From: Rhynchopus sp. YZ270_cl-10
Taxonomy: Eukaryota > Euglenozoa > Diplonemea > Diplonemida > Diplonemidae
Length of the DNA stretch: 64,000 nucleotides
Direction: 5' to 3'
Assembly: GCA_964035575.1 (NCBI GenBank)
Contig: OZ037886.1
Location: 124,001 to 188,000 of the forward strand
Shown here: piece by piece, positions 9,618 through 19,365 of the stretch
Numbering within the stretch: position 1 is the first letter of the stretch
Layout of the letters: the number at the start of each line of letters is the position of its first letter
Translations under genes and position numbers: made by a program
The notes under the pieces: model-generated
What the model saw: the letters and a program-made list of their open reading frames with translations, nothing else
What the model was told of the DNA's origin: nothing
Databases searched by the model: none

Positions 9618-11241
9618 TCAATAGTTGTTCCCGTCCTTGAAATAGTGTTGAAAGAACTCTAACTGTGCGTTGACACAGACACGCTTGACGATCGCGACAA
9701 AGGCTTCGTTTACGTCCTGTAGGTTTGTTGTGTTTGTTTATTTATTTGTTTATTTGACATACGCTTATTTCAGCCGCCGACGCATGCCGCAGCCACAGCT
9801 TCAGGTCGTACCCAATGGTTTCCTTGCAGTTTGTCACCTTCAGGCACACCCCCGCCACGGTGTCGCTCTCACCCCACTGCTCCCCGATGGTGTGCAGTAG
9901 TATGTCCTCCCAGCACTCATTCACTTCAAAGGCAATGCCACGTGGACAGCGGGTACGCACACTGATGCTGCAGCCGTCTTCGAATGCTTTGTCCTGAGGG
10001 GGAGGTGTGTTTGTAGCAAACGAAGATGTGATCCATACCTCCCACGTGGGCAGCACCCCCTGCTCAAACATCATGTAGTCGCCCTTTACACGCAGTTCCG
10101 AGGGCCGCACGATGTGCTGGTAGATGTTCCAGAAGTCCTGCACAGTGCCGATACGGTCCTGGATGACCGCACTCTGGTGTGCGACGATCTCTTCGTATGT
10201 GCCCTTGAACTCGGTGCTTCTGTTTCTGAAGGTCAGACGCCACTCCCGCCCAAGCTTGTGCGTGCGTTCGGGCTTGTCGTGCTTCTCTTCCTTGTCGCCT
10301 TCCTGGACCTCGATACCAGACCCCATAGAGTGGCGTGTGGGCGCCTCCCGTTTGCTCTTCTCAGTGCGTGTGTTGCGGCCGCTGAAGAAGCCGCGTGGCT
10401 GTTCGCCGCTTTCGCCACGTGGTTCTCTGTCTCTGTCGGAACGTTGTTCCCGCTGTTCCCGTTCGCCGCGTTCGTGTGAATGGCCGTGCGAACCGTGTGC
10501 CGCATGCGAGTGGGAGTGCGAGTGTGCGTGATCCCGTTCCCCCCGTTCAGGACGGTCTGCGCGCTCCCCCCGCTCCCCCCGTGCAGTGAACGTCTGTCCA
10601 GGCTCCCTCCGTCCCTCTGCCCCATCACGCTTCTTCACCGGCGCCATGTAGCGCCCAAGCGAGCCGAAGCGGTCGTTGGTCTCCTGCGGCTGTGCCTTGC
10701 TGTGCCAGAACCCGCCCTTCTCTTTGTCCCCCTCTTTGCCTTGCTCCTTTTCTTTGTCCTTGGCATCCTTCTCTTTTACCTCCGTTTTGTCTTTATCCTT
10801 ATCCTTGTCGCCGCGGTCGGTGTCGCGGGTGGGACGGCTGCCTTTTCCTTCTCTGTTGTCTCTGTTTTCACGGTTGTTGTCACGGCTGGTGAAGGAGTGC
10901 TCGGTACGTTCCTTGCCACGTGTTCCTACCCAGGCACCTTGGCGGCCGGTGGCGACGGCGGAGTTGGGGGATGGTGTTGTGCTTGCAGAGGGGCTGGAGG
11001 AGCCTGACTTCTCATGTGAGTCGCGGAAGGAGTTGCTGCTGTGCTCACTGTCACGGTGGTGGTGGTGGTGGTGGTTGCGTCCGTGGTGGTGTTCGCTGTC
11101 GCCCTTCTCCCGTTCCTTCTCCTTCTCCTTTTCCTTTTCCTTCTCCTTCTCCCCCCTCTGTCGAGTACTCAAGTTCGTCCCCTTCGTCCCTATCCCAAAC
11201 CCAAACGCATTGTTAGATTTCGGCACAAATTTCTCCGACAT
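9618..11241 (-). CDS. eIF4E-family cap-binding protein, long N-terminus
   Basis: Exons are 11241-9763 and 9716-9618; the 46 bp intron runs GTATGT to CTACAG. The product is 525 residues. The eIF4E core spans about 329-525: TVQDFWNIYQHI, DYMMFEQGVLPTWEVW (Trp400, the W102 position), ECWEDILLHTIGEQW and DLKLWLRH (Trp483, the W166 position). The position of human W56 appears to be an aromatic non-Trp in STEFKGTYEEIV, so cap affinity may differ. The second exon closes the fold with DVNEAFVAIVKRVCV. Residues 1-328 are low complexity: KEKE runs, His-rich blocks, RGER and HSH repeats. I start at MSEKFVPKSN rather than eight codons upstream, since the earlier residues are hydrophobic and unlike the rest. 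Expected role: translation initiation or repression in the cytosol. Confidence 0.85.
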
Positions 11242-11279
11242 CCAACACCAAAAAAATAAAAACAAGGGGAGGTAAAAAA

Positions 11280-11312
11280 GATGAACCTAAGCCTCGCAGT
11301 GCTTAGTCACCT
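11280..11312 (+). repeat. SR2 hairpin repeat
   Basis: GATGAACCTAAGCCTCGCAGT then GCTTAGTCACC keeps the CTAAGC/GCTTAG stem with a changed loop. It lies 38 bp upstream of the eIF4E start codon. Confidence 0.7.
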
Positions 11313-11790
11313 AAAAGGAAAAGGGCGGTTCTTGTACTTTACGTAAAAGAGATACGCTCGTAAAAGGAAGTTTACAGAAGCGGGGCTCGTAGAGAGGTGC
11401 TTTAAAGCAAACGAAAGGAAAATATGCCCAAAAAAAAGGGGGTAAAAAGAGAGGGGTAAAAGAAGGTTATTTAGGTTGTTTTTGGTGTTTTTTGTTGTTA
11501 ATGCAGGATGTAACGTTAAAAGCTGTTTTTATGTTGCTTTGTTTGCGGTTTTTTGTGGTATTGTTTTTGCTTGGTTTTTTTTTGTGTTTGTGTTGTTATG
11601 TTCTGTGGTGGTGGTGTTGTCTGGTTGGGCTAATACACAGAAGACGCAAGCCTTCACCTACTCCAATAAGAGTTGTGACATAGATGGGGGGGATGAGCAA
11701 AACAACAGATTCTCTCTTTTTTTTGTTAACCTCCACTATCGCTGTCGGCGATCACACCATAACGAAAGTGACAAAAAAATTTTTTTTGAC

Positions 11791-11898
11791 TTGAAATACA
11801 ACAGCCCGCTCGCTACAGTGCACCTTAGTACATTACCGATGTACCACCATGTGGACACCCAACGCAGTCCTGCCATCCATTTCGTGGTTTTAAAAATT
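11791..11898 (+). repeat. SR1 repeat, long copy
   Basis: The head TTGAAATACAACAGCCCGCT is followed by GCACCTTAGTAC and the tail ACCATGTGGACACCCAACGC, then CATCCATTTCGTGGTTTT. This is one of four copies retaining the roughly 110 bp form. Confidence 0.7.
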
Positions 11899-12391
11899 TA
11901 GCAAAAGATGAAAGCCTCACTTGTACTAAACTGGCAAAACCCCCCGAAAAGGGATAAATGTACACGTATTTCATTGAAAATAGCACTGACTGAATACCAA
12001 GAGGGCAAGGGGGGGGAAGTATTCTCCCTTCTCTCCTGTCCCCTCTCCCTCCCTCCTATATTCCCGTCACAATGGGAGGCCGCCCTAACTCTGCTAGTGT
12101 ATCCGAGACAGCGCGTTTTGCTGTTCTCGGCACTCCCCTGCCTACGCGTTCGTTTCGTATCTGTATTTAAAAAAGGAAGTTGCAAAGGATTGATGTATGT
12201 TTCCACAACGGAAAGCCTCAAATATGAGAAGAGTGCAGTGAAAGACTCTGGGGGAGCATGCGGATGACAAACGATCATCTGCGGGGTGGAACAGCAGCCC
12301 GAAACTCTCCACATCCCAACTCCCGACTTCCTCATCCAAGTGGGGAGTAAAATGGGGAGGTAAAATCAAGTGGATATTAAACAAAACATAC

Positions 12392-13829
12392 CTTCTCCTT
12401 GTACCGCAGGTCTGTGTTGCGTGCCATGCTCTCATCGATGCCGATGTCTGGGTTCTTCAAGATGGACCTCCGCTTCTCTCTTGTCTTGTCTAGCAAGAAG
12501 CCGCGCATTTCCTGTGTATTTTTTTTAAGTTTTTTGTTTTGCTTTCATTCTTTGAAAAAATCCGGCATTATGCACTGCTTTATTACATACATCCAGATCG
12601 TCTGCCAAGCTTTCGACACCTTCCGCACCGTCTCGCTTGAAGTTGACATAACGCTGCAACTTGCTTGCAACACCACGCGACAACAACGGCTCATGAAACT
12701 CCACCCACGGACGCCACTCTGGTGACGTATATCTCATCAGCCCGTCATCAATAAAGGCCTCCATCGCGTTGTGTGGGGGTAGGTTCTCTGCGTTGTACGG
12801 TCCTATCTTCACACGCTCAATGGATTTACACTTTTTCCCGATCGACTGAAACAGCCTTCGAACATTCGGCCCTGGCCCCCAGGTACGAAACGACAGCTTC
12901 GTGGACATGATGTTCTGGTCACGAATCCGTTTATGCGTCTTCCCAGTGTAGACAAACGATTTAATCACAACCTCAACGTTGCTGAACTGTTTCCCCTCAA
13001 ATTCAAACGCCTTGTTAAAGTTATTCAGCGCGCCCGTATGAACCGCACCGGACACCTCTACGTTCCAATCCCTTTCTATGTCATGCGAGTTTGTGATGTA
13101 CTCCGCAAGACCCTTATCATTCGTATAGAGCTCCAACCCGCTGTTTGTCGGCGACAACACACCACCGGCGTTATATGCAAAGGTAGGCAACCCTTTGATA
13201 CGGTGATCGTTTGTCGAGGAGGACGCACCGTTGATGATAACAAACCCCTCCTGTCTTTTAGACAACCGGTAGATTCGCGGGAAATCGATAAGACAACGGT
13301 GCGTTCCTACAGTGATATCGTCTTTCGGAGAAACACGCATTTGCGGCTCGCGGACGACAATGTTGTTCACCCTCACGACACCCTTCTCAAACAATTCCCG
13401 CGACGACCCAGAACAGTACCCAGCCCGCGCCAGGACGGTCCGAATAGGGCGCAGCAAATCCTCTTCGGGGACATCCTTTTGGCTTGCCGCTTCCTGAAGC
13501 TTTTCGAAGCGGCTTTCCGCTTCTAAGGCTCGCGCTGCGATTTTCAATGCTTTCCTCATTTGTGGATTCATTTCTTGACTTATCGCAGTATTAATCCCCA
13601 TAGTAGGAACATTGTCATGCACCGGCTGCAAGAAGGTCTCACCGCTGGATAAGTCCTTTTTCAAGGATGGAACCTTCGAAAGAAGCTCTTCTGAGGATGT
13701 GTTCTTCTCGTGCAGGCGGCCGTAGAGCGATGTAGGGTCCAATGTGTCCTGTGCAGCTGGTGCACCACCTGCAACGGGGAGGTCGCTTACTGTGTTCTTC
13801 TTTGCAAGAAGGATACGCATTCGACGCAT
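12392..13829 (-). CDS. RsuA/RluB-like pseudouridine synthase homologue (3' end unresolved)
   Basis: Exon 1 is 13829-12591 and exon 2 is 12511-12392, joined by a 79 bp GTATGT...ACACAG intron. Residues 128-175 form an S4 RNA-binding domain (LARAGYCSGSSRELFEKGVV). The synthase fold follows, but the signature usually reading GRLDxxTxGL is GVLSPTNSGLELYTND at about 223-238, so the catalytic Asp is replaced by Ser226. Inactive homologues of this type serve as mitoribosome assembly factors in kinetoplastids, so a structural or rRNA-binding role is inferred. The N-terminus is long (about 125 residues) and may include a targeting signal. The end is unclear: after LRYKEK the frame either reads on to a TAA at 12377 or splices at GTATGT to an exon below 12350. 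Confidence 0.75.
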
Positions 13830-15289
13830 TTTTTAGCGAAACTTCAATAATTGATAAAAAAGGGATTGAAAAGAAAGAGGAAGGTGAGGGGGAGGGGGAG
13901 GGGGGGAGGAGGAGCGCCGTGTGTAGATTTGTTGTCACCAACCTTTACCACCAACCAGAGGGGTCTTTGCCTGATGGGGCTTTTCTTGTATGTGGTGGGA
14001 TTGTTCTGTGAGGATTAGAAAAGGGGTGAGGTGAGGCTTGAGGAGGGAAATCAAGAAGCGGCCTTTTTTTTGAGCATTGACTAACAGAAAAAAAAAACAC
14101 GGAGTGTCTGGCGGCAAACCGCGTGTGTGTGTGAAAGGAAGAGAAGGGATACTTTGTAAAAAAAAAGAAAATGTTGTCGACCCATCGCCTGCACCCACCC
14201 CTTGGTGGAGGGGGTACCTAGAGTCTGACTCAATGGTTGGCGACTTTCGTACTCCCCCGAAAGGATTTTTTTTTGGATTTTTTTTTTGTTTTGAAAAATT
14301 GGAATAGTGTTGCCGCAAGCTCCACTGTCCATTTTGCTTTTGGGTCGTAAACGATCAATCTGCCGGAATACACATTGAGCACAACCTGCAGATGCATATA
14401 CAAGATGTTTTTGAGCCCTCACTGACGCCATGCATGGACGCGTTGGGCATCACCAGAATACCATATAGCAGGGCACAGCCTTCATACCCTAAGGCAAAGC
14501 TCAGTGGGAACAGAAATCTCACCGTAGAATCATTAGGTTAAAAAAAGGCTTGCTTGGATGCAACAATCGTCCCACACGAGGACCACGTATTAACGTTGGG
14601 CATCCCCCTCTTTGTCGAGCACATCGCAGATGTGTCCATTCCCACAAAACATCCTCCACAGACCTGTGTTATTTCATGACACAGTTTTTTTGGGTGGTGG
14701 AAAAAGTGCGGTATAGAGGCATGGTACGACAGGTGTACAGGTTGGTTTCTTATCTAGAGGGAACGATAGAAAAGTCCACAAAAACAGCGTTCGTTTGTAA
14801 AGGGAAAGAGTTTATGAACAGTCCCATGAAAAGAACAAAAAAAAAAGAACGCAAAAAAGATCGGGTCTTTTGTTAAAAACACAGAGTATAATATTCATCT
14901 ACTTTCTCGCCAAGAGAATGTGAAAAAAAAAGTGTCAAAAAAAAAAAAAAAAAAGGAATTGATGAGAGCCTGATCACCTCGTTGCTTTAGTTATATTTCA
15001 AAAGAAATGCGAGAGGGGTTTGCCCCCCTGAGCAAGCCCTTTACCAGCTGACAAGGATGGTCAATGTGTTGCAACGAAAAGTGGAGCTCTTGCGCATCAT
15101 TCCAACAAAGTTATCTAACGGGGGGAGGAAAATGGTGCAAAAAAAATTCACAAAGAAATCAAAAATCTGACAAATTGGCAAGAAAACCCCGAACTGTATT
15201 TGGCCTCCTTGCAGGGGAGTCGAGGGGGGGGCAAAAAGGGTGGAATCTGGAAGTAGCACACAACCCCCTCTCAATACACAGACAACCAC

Positions 15290-15392
15290 AACTCCGTGGG
15301 GAATCGAACCCCGCGGGGGATGGGCACTCCACAAAAAAAAAAAAGGTCTCATAAAAATGCATCTTCCCAACTGATCTTTGCCTGGCTTTTTT
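15290..15392 (-). repeat. tRNA-like retroposon or tRNA pseudogene
   Basis: On the minus strand, AGATCAGTTGGGAAGATG resembles a polymerase III A box in a D-arm, and about 70 nt on GCGGGGTTCGATTCCCC resembles a B box in a T-arm. The two acceptor halves do not pair, and a run of 12 T lies between the boxes, so it should not make a tRNA. A tRNA-derived SINE head is likely. Confidence 0.5.
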
Positions 15393-15770
15393 TTTTTGGT
15401 GGAAGTTTAGTGGAGTTTGGAAGGGTTTTTAATAACACCAAAACTCCGCCAAATTTCAGGCAAAATCGGGTGGTCTTCAAACAAATTTTGAAGAAATGGC
15501 AACAAAGAAACGCACAGACCAGCGACCCCATGAAATACACATACACGAAATTCACATAAAAAAGCCCCCCCACACACGCAACAATAAAAAAACAAACAAA
15601 ACTGAAAAGCACCATCCCATTCCCCAATGTGGAGTGCTGACTCCTTCATAACGTTTTTGTTTTAAAATAAAATGAAATGTTGTTGAAACAGGCCACATCC
15701 AACGTATACGATGAACCAGCCCCGGATAAAAATCATCAGTACCCTGCGGCCAACAATAGCAAAAAAAAAA

Positions 15771-15845
15771 TTGACCCTCTCTGTGACAGTGTGCCTTGGT
15801 ACATGGTGCCAAGATTGCAGTGCTACATCCATTTTGTGGAATACT
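15771..15845 (+). repeat. SR1 repeat, 5' truncated
   Basis: It begins in the head (TTGACCCTCTCTGTGACAGT) and keeps the tail GCAGTGCTACATCCATTTTG. Just upstream, AGTACCCTGCGGCCAACAAT is also found near 18160 as AGTACCCTGTGGCCTACAAC. Confidence 0.6.
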
Positions 15846-15880
15846 AACTCAGATGAGTGGCGCCCCAACTACCTAGGACC

Positions 15881-17284
15881 TTATTCGACCCCAATCCCGT
15901 ATGAGCCACGGTCTGCAGCCTTTTCGTTGAGGATCGATTTGGATTCGTTTTGGCCGTATTCCACTTCATCGTCGTCCTCTTTGTGGGACATATATTTCAG
16001 ACTGAGGATCACATAACTCATCATCGCTAGGCCTAGAGAAGAACAGAAGATGATGGTTTTCCCCCACAGGGAGACGTAGTTTTGGTAGAAGAACGCGACT
16101 GCGGTGACACCCGACTGGAAAAACTGGAAGGACGCGAAGGCGCAGGCGCTGTTGTGCATTTCGACGCTGGAGCCGCCGGTTTTGGGGTACATTCTGCTCA
16201 GGGTTGCAACCAGAATTGCATTATACCCAGCATCTGCCGCGCCAAAGAGAAGCGCCACAACGGACAGTGTATAAATGGTATGATGATTGAGCAGAGTCAT
16301 GAGCATGACCACCCCTCCGATGCAGCTGAGGGATGCAAAGAAGATCACCTGGCCACCTCCGATTTTGGAGCCAAGCCAGCCAAGGAGAAAGGAGAGGATT
16401 GCGTCGGAGAACCCAAACCAGGCCATGACGTAGCCAACGTCTTCGTCGGATTCGCCGTTTTCGTCGGTGATTTGCGCGGTGAAAACACCAAAGAAATAGT
16501 TCTGTGTGTACCCAGAGTAGACGAACATCAGGACCATTAGCATCATACGCGTGTCGTTCCACACAAGCTTCGCCATGCCGGTGATCTTCTCGGATGTGCT
16601 CATCTGCAGTGGTGCCACCTCACGCTTCAAGTTGGGCAGCGCAAACAACAGCCCCATCCCCAGCGCGCACGAAGCAACGTACACCACAGCAAGCCAACGC
16701 CGTCCCTCACTGCTCGTCCCGTCGCCGCTGCTGCTTGAATCCGTTTCATTTGAATGCGAATCCCCCGACGTCCGTCCTATATGGTGCAACATCAGCGACG
16801 ACGCCAAATTCCCCAAAATCTGCGAGCTCTGCATGATACCATAAAACACACCTGTCAAGAAGGCTGCGTTCTTGGTGGTCCCTTTCCACGAGATGCAGGA
16901 GGAAATGTAGCCCCAAGCGCCGGTCCACTGCACCCCTGCAGAAAGGCCTGCGATGACGGACGTAGGGAGCAATGTGTACTCCGGGTACAGCACGTTGCCG
17001 ACGATGAACAGCGGGACCGCGCCTATCCAGTAGATCACTGCGTTTCTGTCTGTCGTCCACGATGTGGCGGGCACGGCAATGGAGAGCCCAGAGAAGGTGT
17101 TCGCGAGGTACAGCCCACCCAGACTCCAGTCCCCAAGCTTGATCCCGCCAATGGTCTGAGTAGACGACGTCTGCAGGTTCTGTGCGCCGTTAAAGGCAAG
17201 GTACACCAAGCAGAAGGCAACACCAAGGGTCACCACTGCGCTGTCAGGGCCGAGCCATCCGCCGTCGTGTTCGGAATGCTGCAT
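15881..17284 (-). CDS. UNC-93-like major facilitator protein
   Basis: The 467-residue membrane protein has about 10-12 hydrophobic spans, beginning VVTLGVAFCLVYLAFNGAQN. The sequence FNGAQNLQTS followed by LGGLYLANTFSGLS, and the later FFGVFTAQITDENG, match the UNC-93 branch of the major facilitator fold. An acidic, Ser-rich loop separates the two halves (residues about 180-205), and a charged tail follows the last span. Family members regulate channels or traffic receptors; a substrate is not known. I start at MQHSEHDGGW: a CAACCCCACAG acceptor lies 35 nt upstream, and the further 63 in-frame codons upstream lie before or across it. No introns are seen. Confidence 0.85.
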   Translation of the reverse strand: MQHSEHDGGWLGPDSAVVTLGVAFCLVYLAFNGAQNLQTSSTQTIGGIKLGDWSLGGLYLANTFSGLSIAVPATSWTTDRNAVIYWIGAVPLFIVGNVLYPEYTLLPTSVIAGLSAGVQWTGAWGYISSCISWKGTTKNAAFLTGVFYGIMQSSQILGNLASSLMLHHIGRTSGDSHSNETDSSSSGDGTSSEGRRWLAVVYVASCALGMGLLFALPNLKREVAPLQMSTSEKITGMAKLVWNDTRMMLMVLMFVYSGYTQNYFFGVFTAQITDENGESDEDVGYVMAWFGFSDAILSFLLGWLGSKIGGGQVIFFASLSCIGGVVMLMTLLNHHTIYTLSVVALLFGAADAGYNAILVATLSRMYPKTGGSSVEMHNSACAFASFQFFQSGVTAVAFFYQNYVSLWGKTIIFCSSLGLAMMSYVILSLKYMSHKEDDDEVEYGQNESKSILNEKAADRGSYGIGVE

Positions 17285-17833
17285 TGTCGTTTGCGGGCAG
17301 GGGTATGTGTGGTTGTGCCCTGTGGGGTTGGGTTGCAAAAAGAAGAGAAAAATTAGTTGAATCCATAACGCCGTATGGGTTATTAGTAGAGGAGAAAAAA
17401 AATTCAAACTTTTCTTTTTTTGGAAGAGTCTTCGAAGGGTCTGGGAAGCTGGAAGGGTACGGGGGAAAGACAAGCCTCTCTAGAAGGGAAACAAAACACC
17501 ACCACCACCACCCCCTAATACCAACCCCGTCTCTTTATTGTTACAACTATCAATGTGTGTGTCATTAATTTTAAAAAATCGACAAAAAAAATACCCCATC
17601 ATTTGACAGACGCAGTTAAGCAAAGGTGTCACTTTGTCGTTCCCTCACCCCCCCTTCTTGTTGGTTGATGCGTTGACGCTTCCACACACACTAATTCTCA
17701 CCTGTTGGGTGGTGGTTGCGGAGCACGGTTGGGTGAATGACGTGACACTTTCCGCTCACAAAGTGGTGTATCACAGCAAGGCAGATGGATAGCTAGAGGT
17801 CCTCTCAAAAAAGAAAAAAGAAAAAGTTTACAA

Positions 17834-17862
17834 GATGAACCTAAGCCTCTCAGTACTTCACA
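17834..17862 (+). repeat. SR2 hairpin repeat
   Basis: GATGAACCTAAGCCTCTCAG is followed by TACTTCAC; the stem is weakened to AAG/CTT. Confidence 0.6.
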
Positions 17863-17910
17863 TCGATCATAAAAAAGGTATCGCAAGCTGCTGACTGTAT
17901 AAAAAATAAC

Positions 17911-17980
17911 TTGAAATACAAAAGCCCTCTCGTGACAGTGTACCTTGAATGACCGATGCACCGGGTAGGGTGTCCGGATT
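17911..17980 (+). repeat. SR1 repeat
   Basis: The head (TTGAAATACAAAAGCCCTCT) is followed by a diverged tail including GATGCACCGGGTAGGGTGTC. SR2 and SR1 sit only 48 bp apart here. Confidence 0.7.
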
Positions 17981-18424
17981 GTGTTGGGAATAATAAAAAA
18001 AATCTTTAGGGGCTTTTTGGATGGTATTCTCAAGCAGGAGAAAGGAAGAAAAAAGAGAAAATATTCTGCTGCACACCAGAAGAAGAAGAAGAAAAAACTG
18101 TGGTTCTTGAGTGCAGACACCTCTGACTGACCCACGATGCCAGCCATCCAGATGAAAGCACAAGTACCCTGTGGCCTACAACAGTAGATGTAAAAAAAAT
18201 AAACACACACACACACACATTAAGAACGTTGGGCTCATCGAACAGGCCTATATCCTCCTACCCCCTCCCCCTCAATTTCCTTTTCCAATCGTTGGCAAAA
18301 AAAATACACCAAAAAATAACAGCTCCCCAATGTGGAGGTGGATCCTAAGGTTATTTTGTCTCAAAAAATTTATTTAAAAAAGAAAGGTGATCTAATACCC
18401 GCTTAGAGTGAGTGTATGTTTTTT

Positions 18425-18474
18425 TTGAAAACTTGGTTGTATTAGTGTAGACACCCGAGGATGAACTCCACTAG
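18425..18474 (+). repeat. SR6 repeat
   Basis: The consensus is TTGAAAACTTGGTTGTATTA then GTGTAG, CACCCGAGGATGA and CTCCACTA. TAGTG pairs with CACTA. Other copies are at 20177, 50841 and 56276. Confidence 0.7.
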
Positions 18475-18554
18475 ACATTTTGTTTGGCTTGGCCGGTCTC
18501 CGTTGTGTTCCCTTTTTTAAAAAGTTTTATGTTTTGGCACAATTTTTTTTTGAC

Positions 18555-18590
18555 TTGAAATACAAAGCCCTCTCGTGACAATGTACCTTT
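18555..18590 (+). repeat. SR1 repeat, head
   Basis: TTGAAATACAAAGCCCTCTC then GTGACAATGTACC: one base differs from the consensus, and no tail is recognised. Confidence 0.7.
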
Positions 18591-18919
18591 TATAAAAAAA
18601 ATCACGGATTCCAGCAAACCACCCCCCGTTCCCCATCCCCGCCCCCGAACCCACTCTGACCCAATCAGAGTATTCACTGTTATTATACCCCATACACAGA
18701 ACAGGCCAACCCAAAAAAGAAAGAAAAAAAGTCTGCTGTCTGAAAGACCCAAGGGAAGTCAGTTATCTATTATACCCCCTTTTTTTGTCATTATCGTGCG
18801 GGAACACGCTCGGTTTTTTTGAAACATCTCTTGTGCTTAAAATGCGTGGGTAAAAGGTGAAGCTGGCATCATAGGGGAGAGTTGCCTCAAAAAGTACCCT
18901 CCGTGGAAAAGAAAAAAAA

Positions 18920-18992
18920 GTGAAGTTGATGCAACACGCCTCTGCGACGGACGCAGGCATATTTGACACTCCGCGGGGGTATCGAATCCTAC
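18920..18992 (+). repeat. SR4 repeat with T-arm-like tail
   Basis: GTGAAGTTGATGCAACACGC, then GACGCAGGCA and CCGCGGGGGTATCGAATCC. The last motif resembles a tRNA T-arm and B box, which marks SR4 as tRNA-derived. Confidence 0.65.
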
Positions 18993-19365
18993 TGTTGCAC
19001 TTAGGAGTTGCTAACAGAGAAACTGTAAGCAGGTAACACAGTCATTACACCCAAAAAAAAAAAAGATGCACGTAAAGAGAGTATGCAGGGACACATACAT
19101 CGTTTGTTAGTTATTTTTTCTCCCCTTTTTCTTTTTCGTTCAAAAAATTTTTTCCAGATGAACTGCCCCATCCCCATTACTCTCCATATTCGACTAATCG
19201 CCTACCCTCCCCCCTTTTTTTTGTTTCATTGACGTAATAGAACCGTCTAAAGGGGTTTCGTTAAAAAGGGTCCCTTTCTTTGGGGGATATCGCCTTTTGT
19301 CGAGGAAGCCCAATTGTACGTGGGGAAGGTTAGTTAGGTGTGTTCTCAATTTTATTTTATTTTCA

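Larger units (their letters stand above)
11242..12391. other. Intergenic region and possible 3' exon
   Basis: Copies of SR2 (11280) and SR1 (11791) lie here. Minus-strand sequence below 12391 may hold a last exon of the pseudouridine synthase homologue (see that entry). I see no separate gene. Confidence 0.5.
13830..15880. other. Intergenic region
   Basis: No gene seen. Contents are a tRNA-like repeat on the minus strand (15290-15392), a partial SR1 copy (15771), a 15-nt scrap of SR7 at 14859, and A/T runs. GAATACACATTGAGCAC near 14358 matches 17 nt of the lectin-receptor 3' ends, probably by chance. Confidence 0.55.
17285..19365. other. Intergenic region
   Basis: No gene seen. Repeats present are SR2 (17834), SR1 (17911, 18555), SR6 (18425) and SR4 (18920). 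A minus-strand open stretch at 17698-17830 ends at a GTGAGA that could be a splice donor, but no partner exon is evident. Confidence 0.55.

Noticed and set aside
14350-14380. 17-nt match to the conserved lectin-receptor 3' block
   Set aside because: The match does not extend on either side, the frame is not kept, and no lectin-like sequence surrounds it.
15290-15392. Functional tRNA gene
   Set aside because: Acceptor arms do not pair, and a 12-T run would stop polymerase III between the boxes.
17698-18216. Minus-strand frame ending at a GTGAGA donor-like site
   Set aside because: It crosses SR1 and SR2 repeats and has no upstream start or downstream exon.
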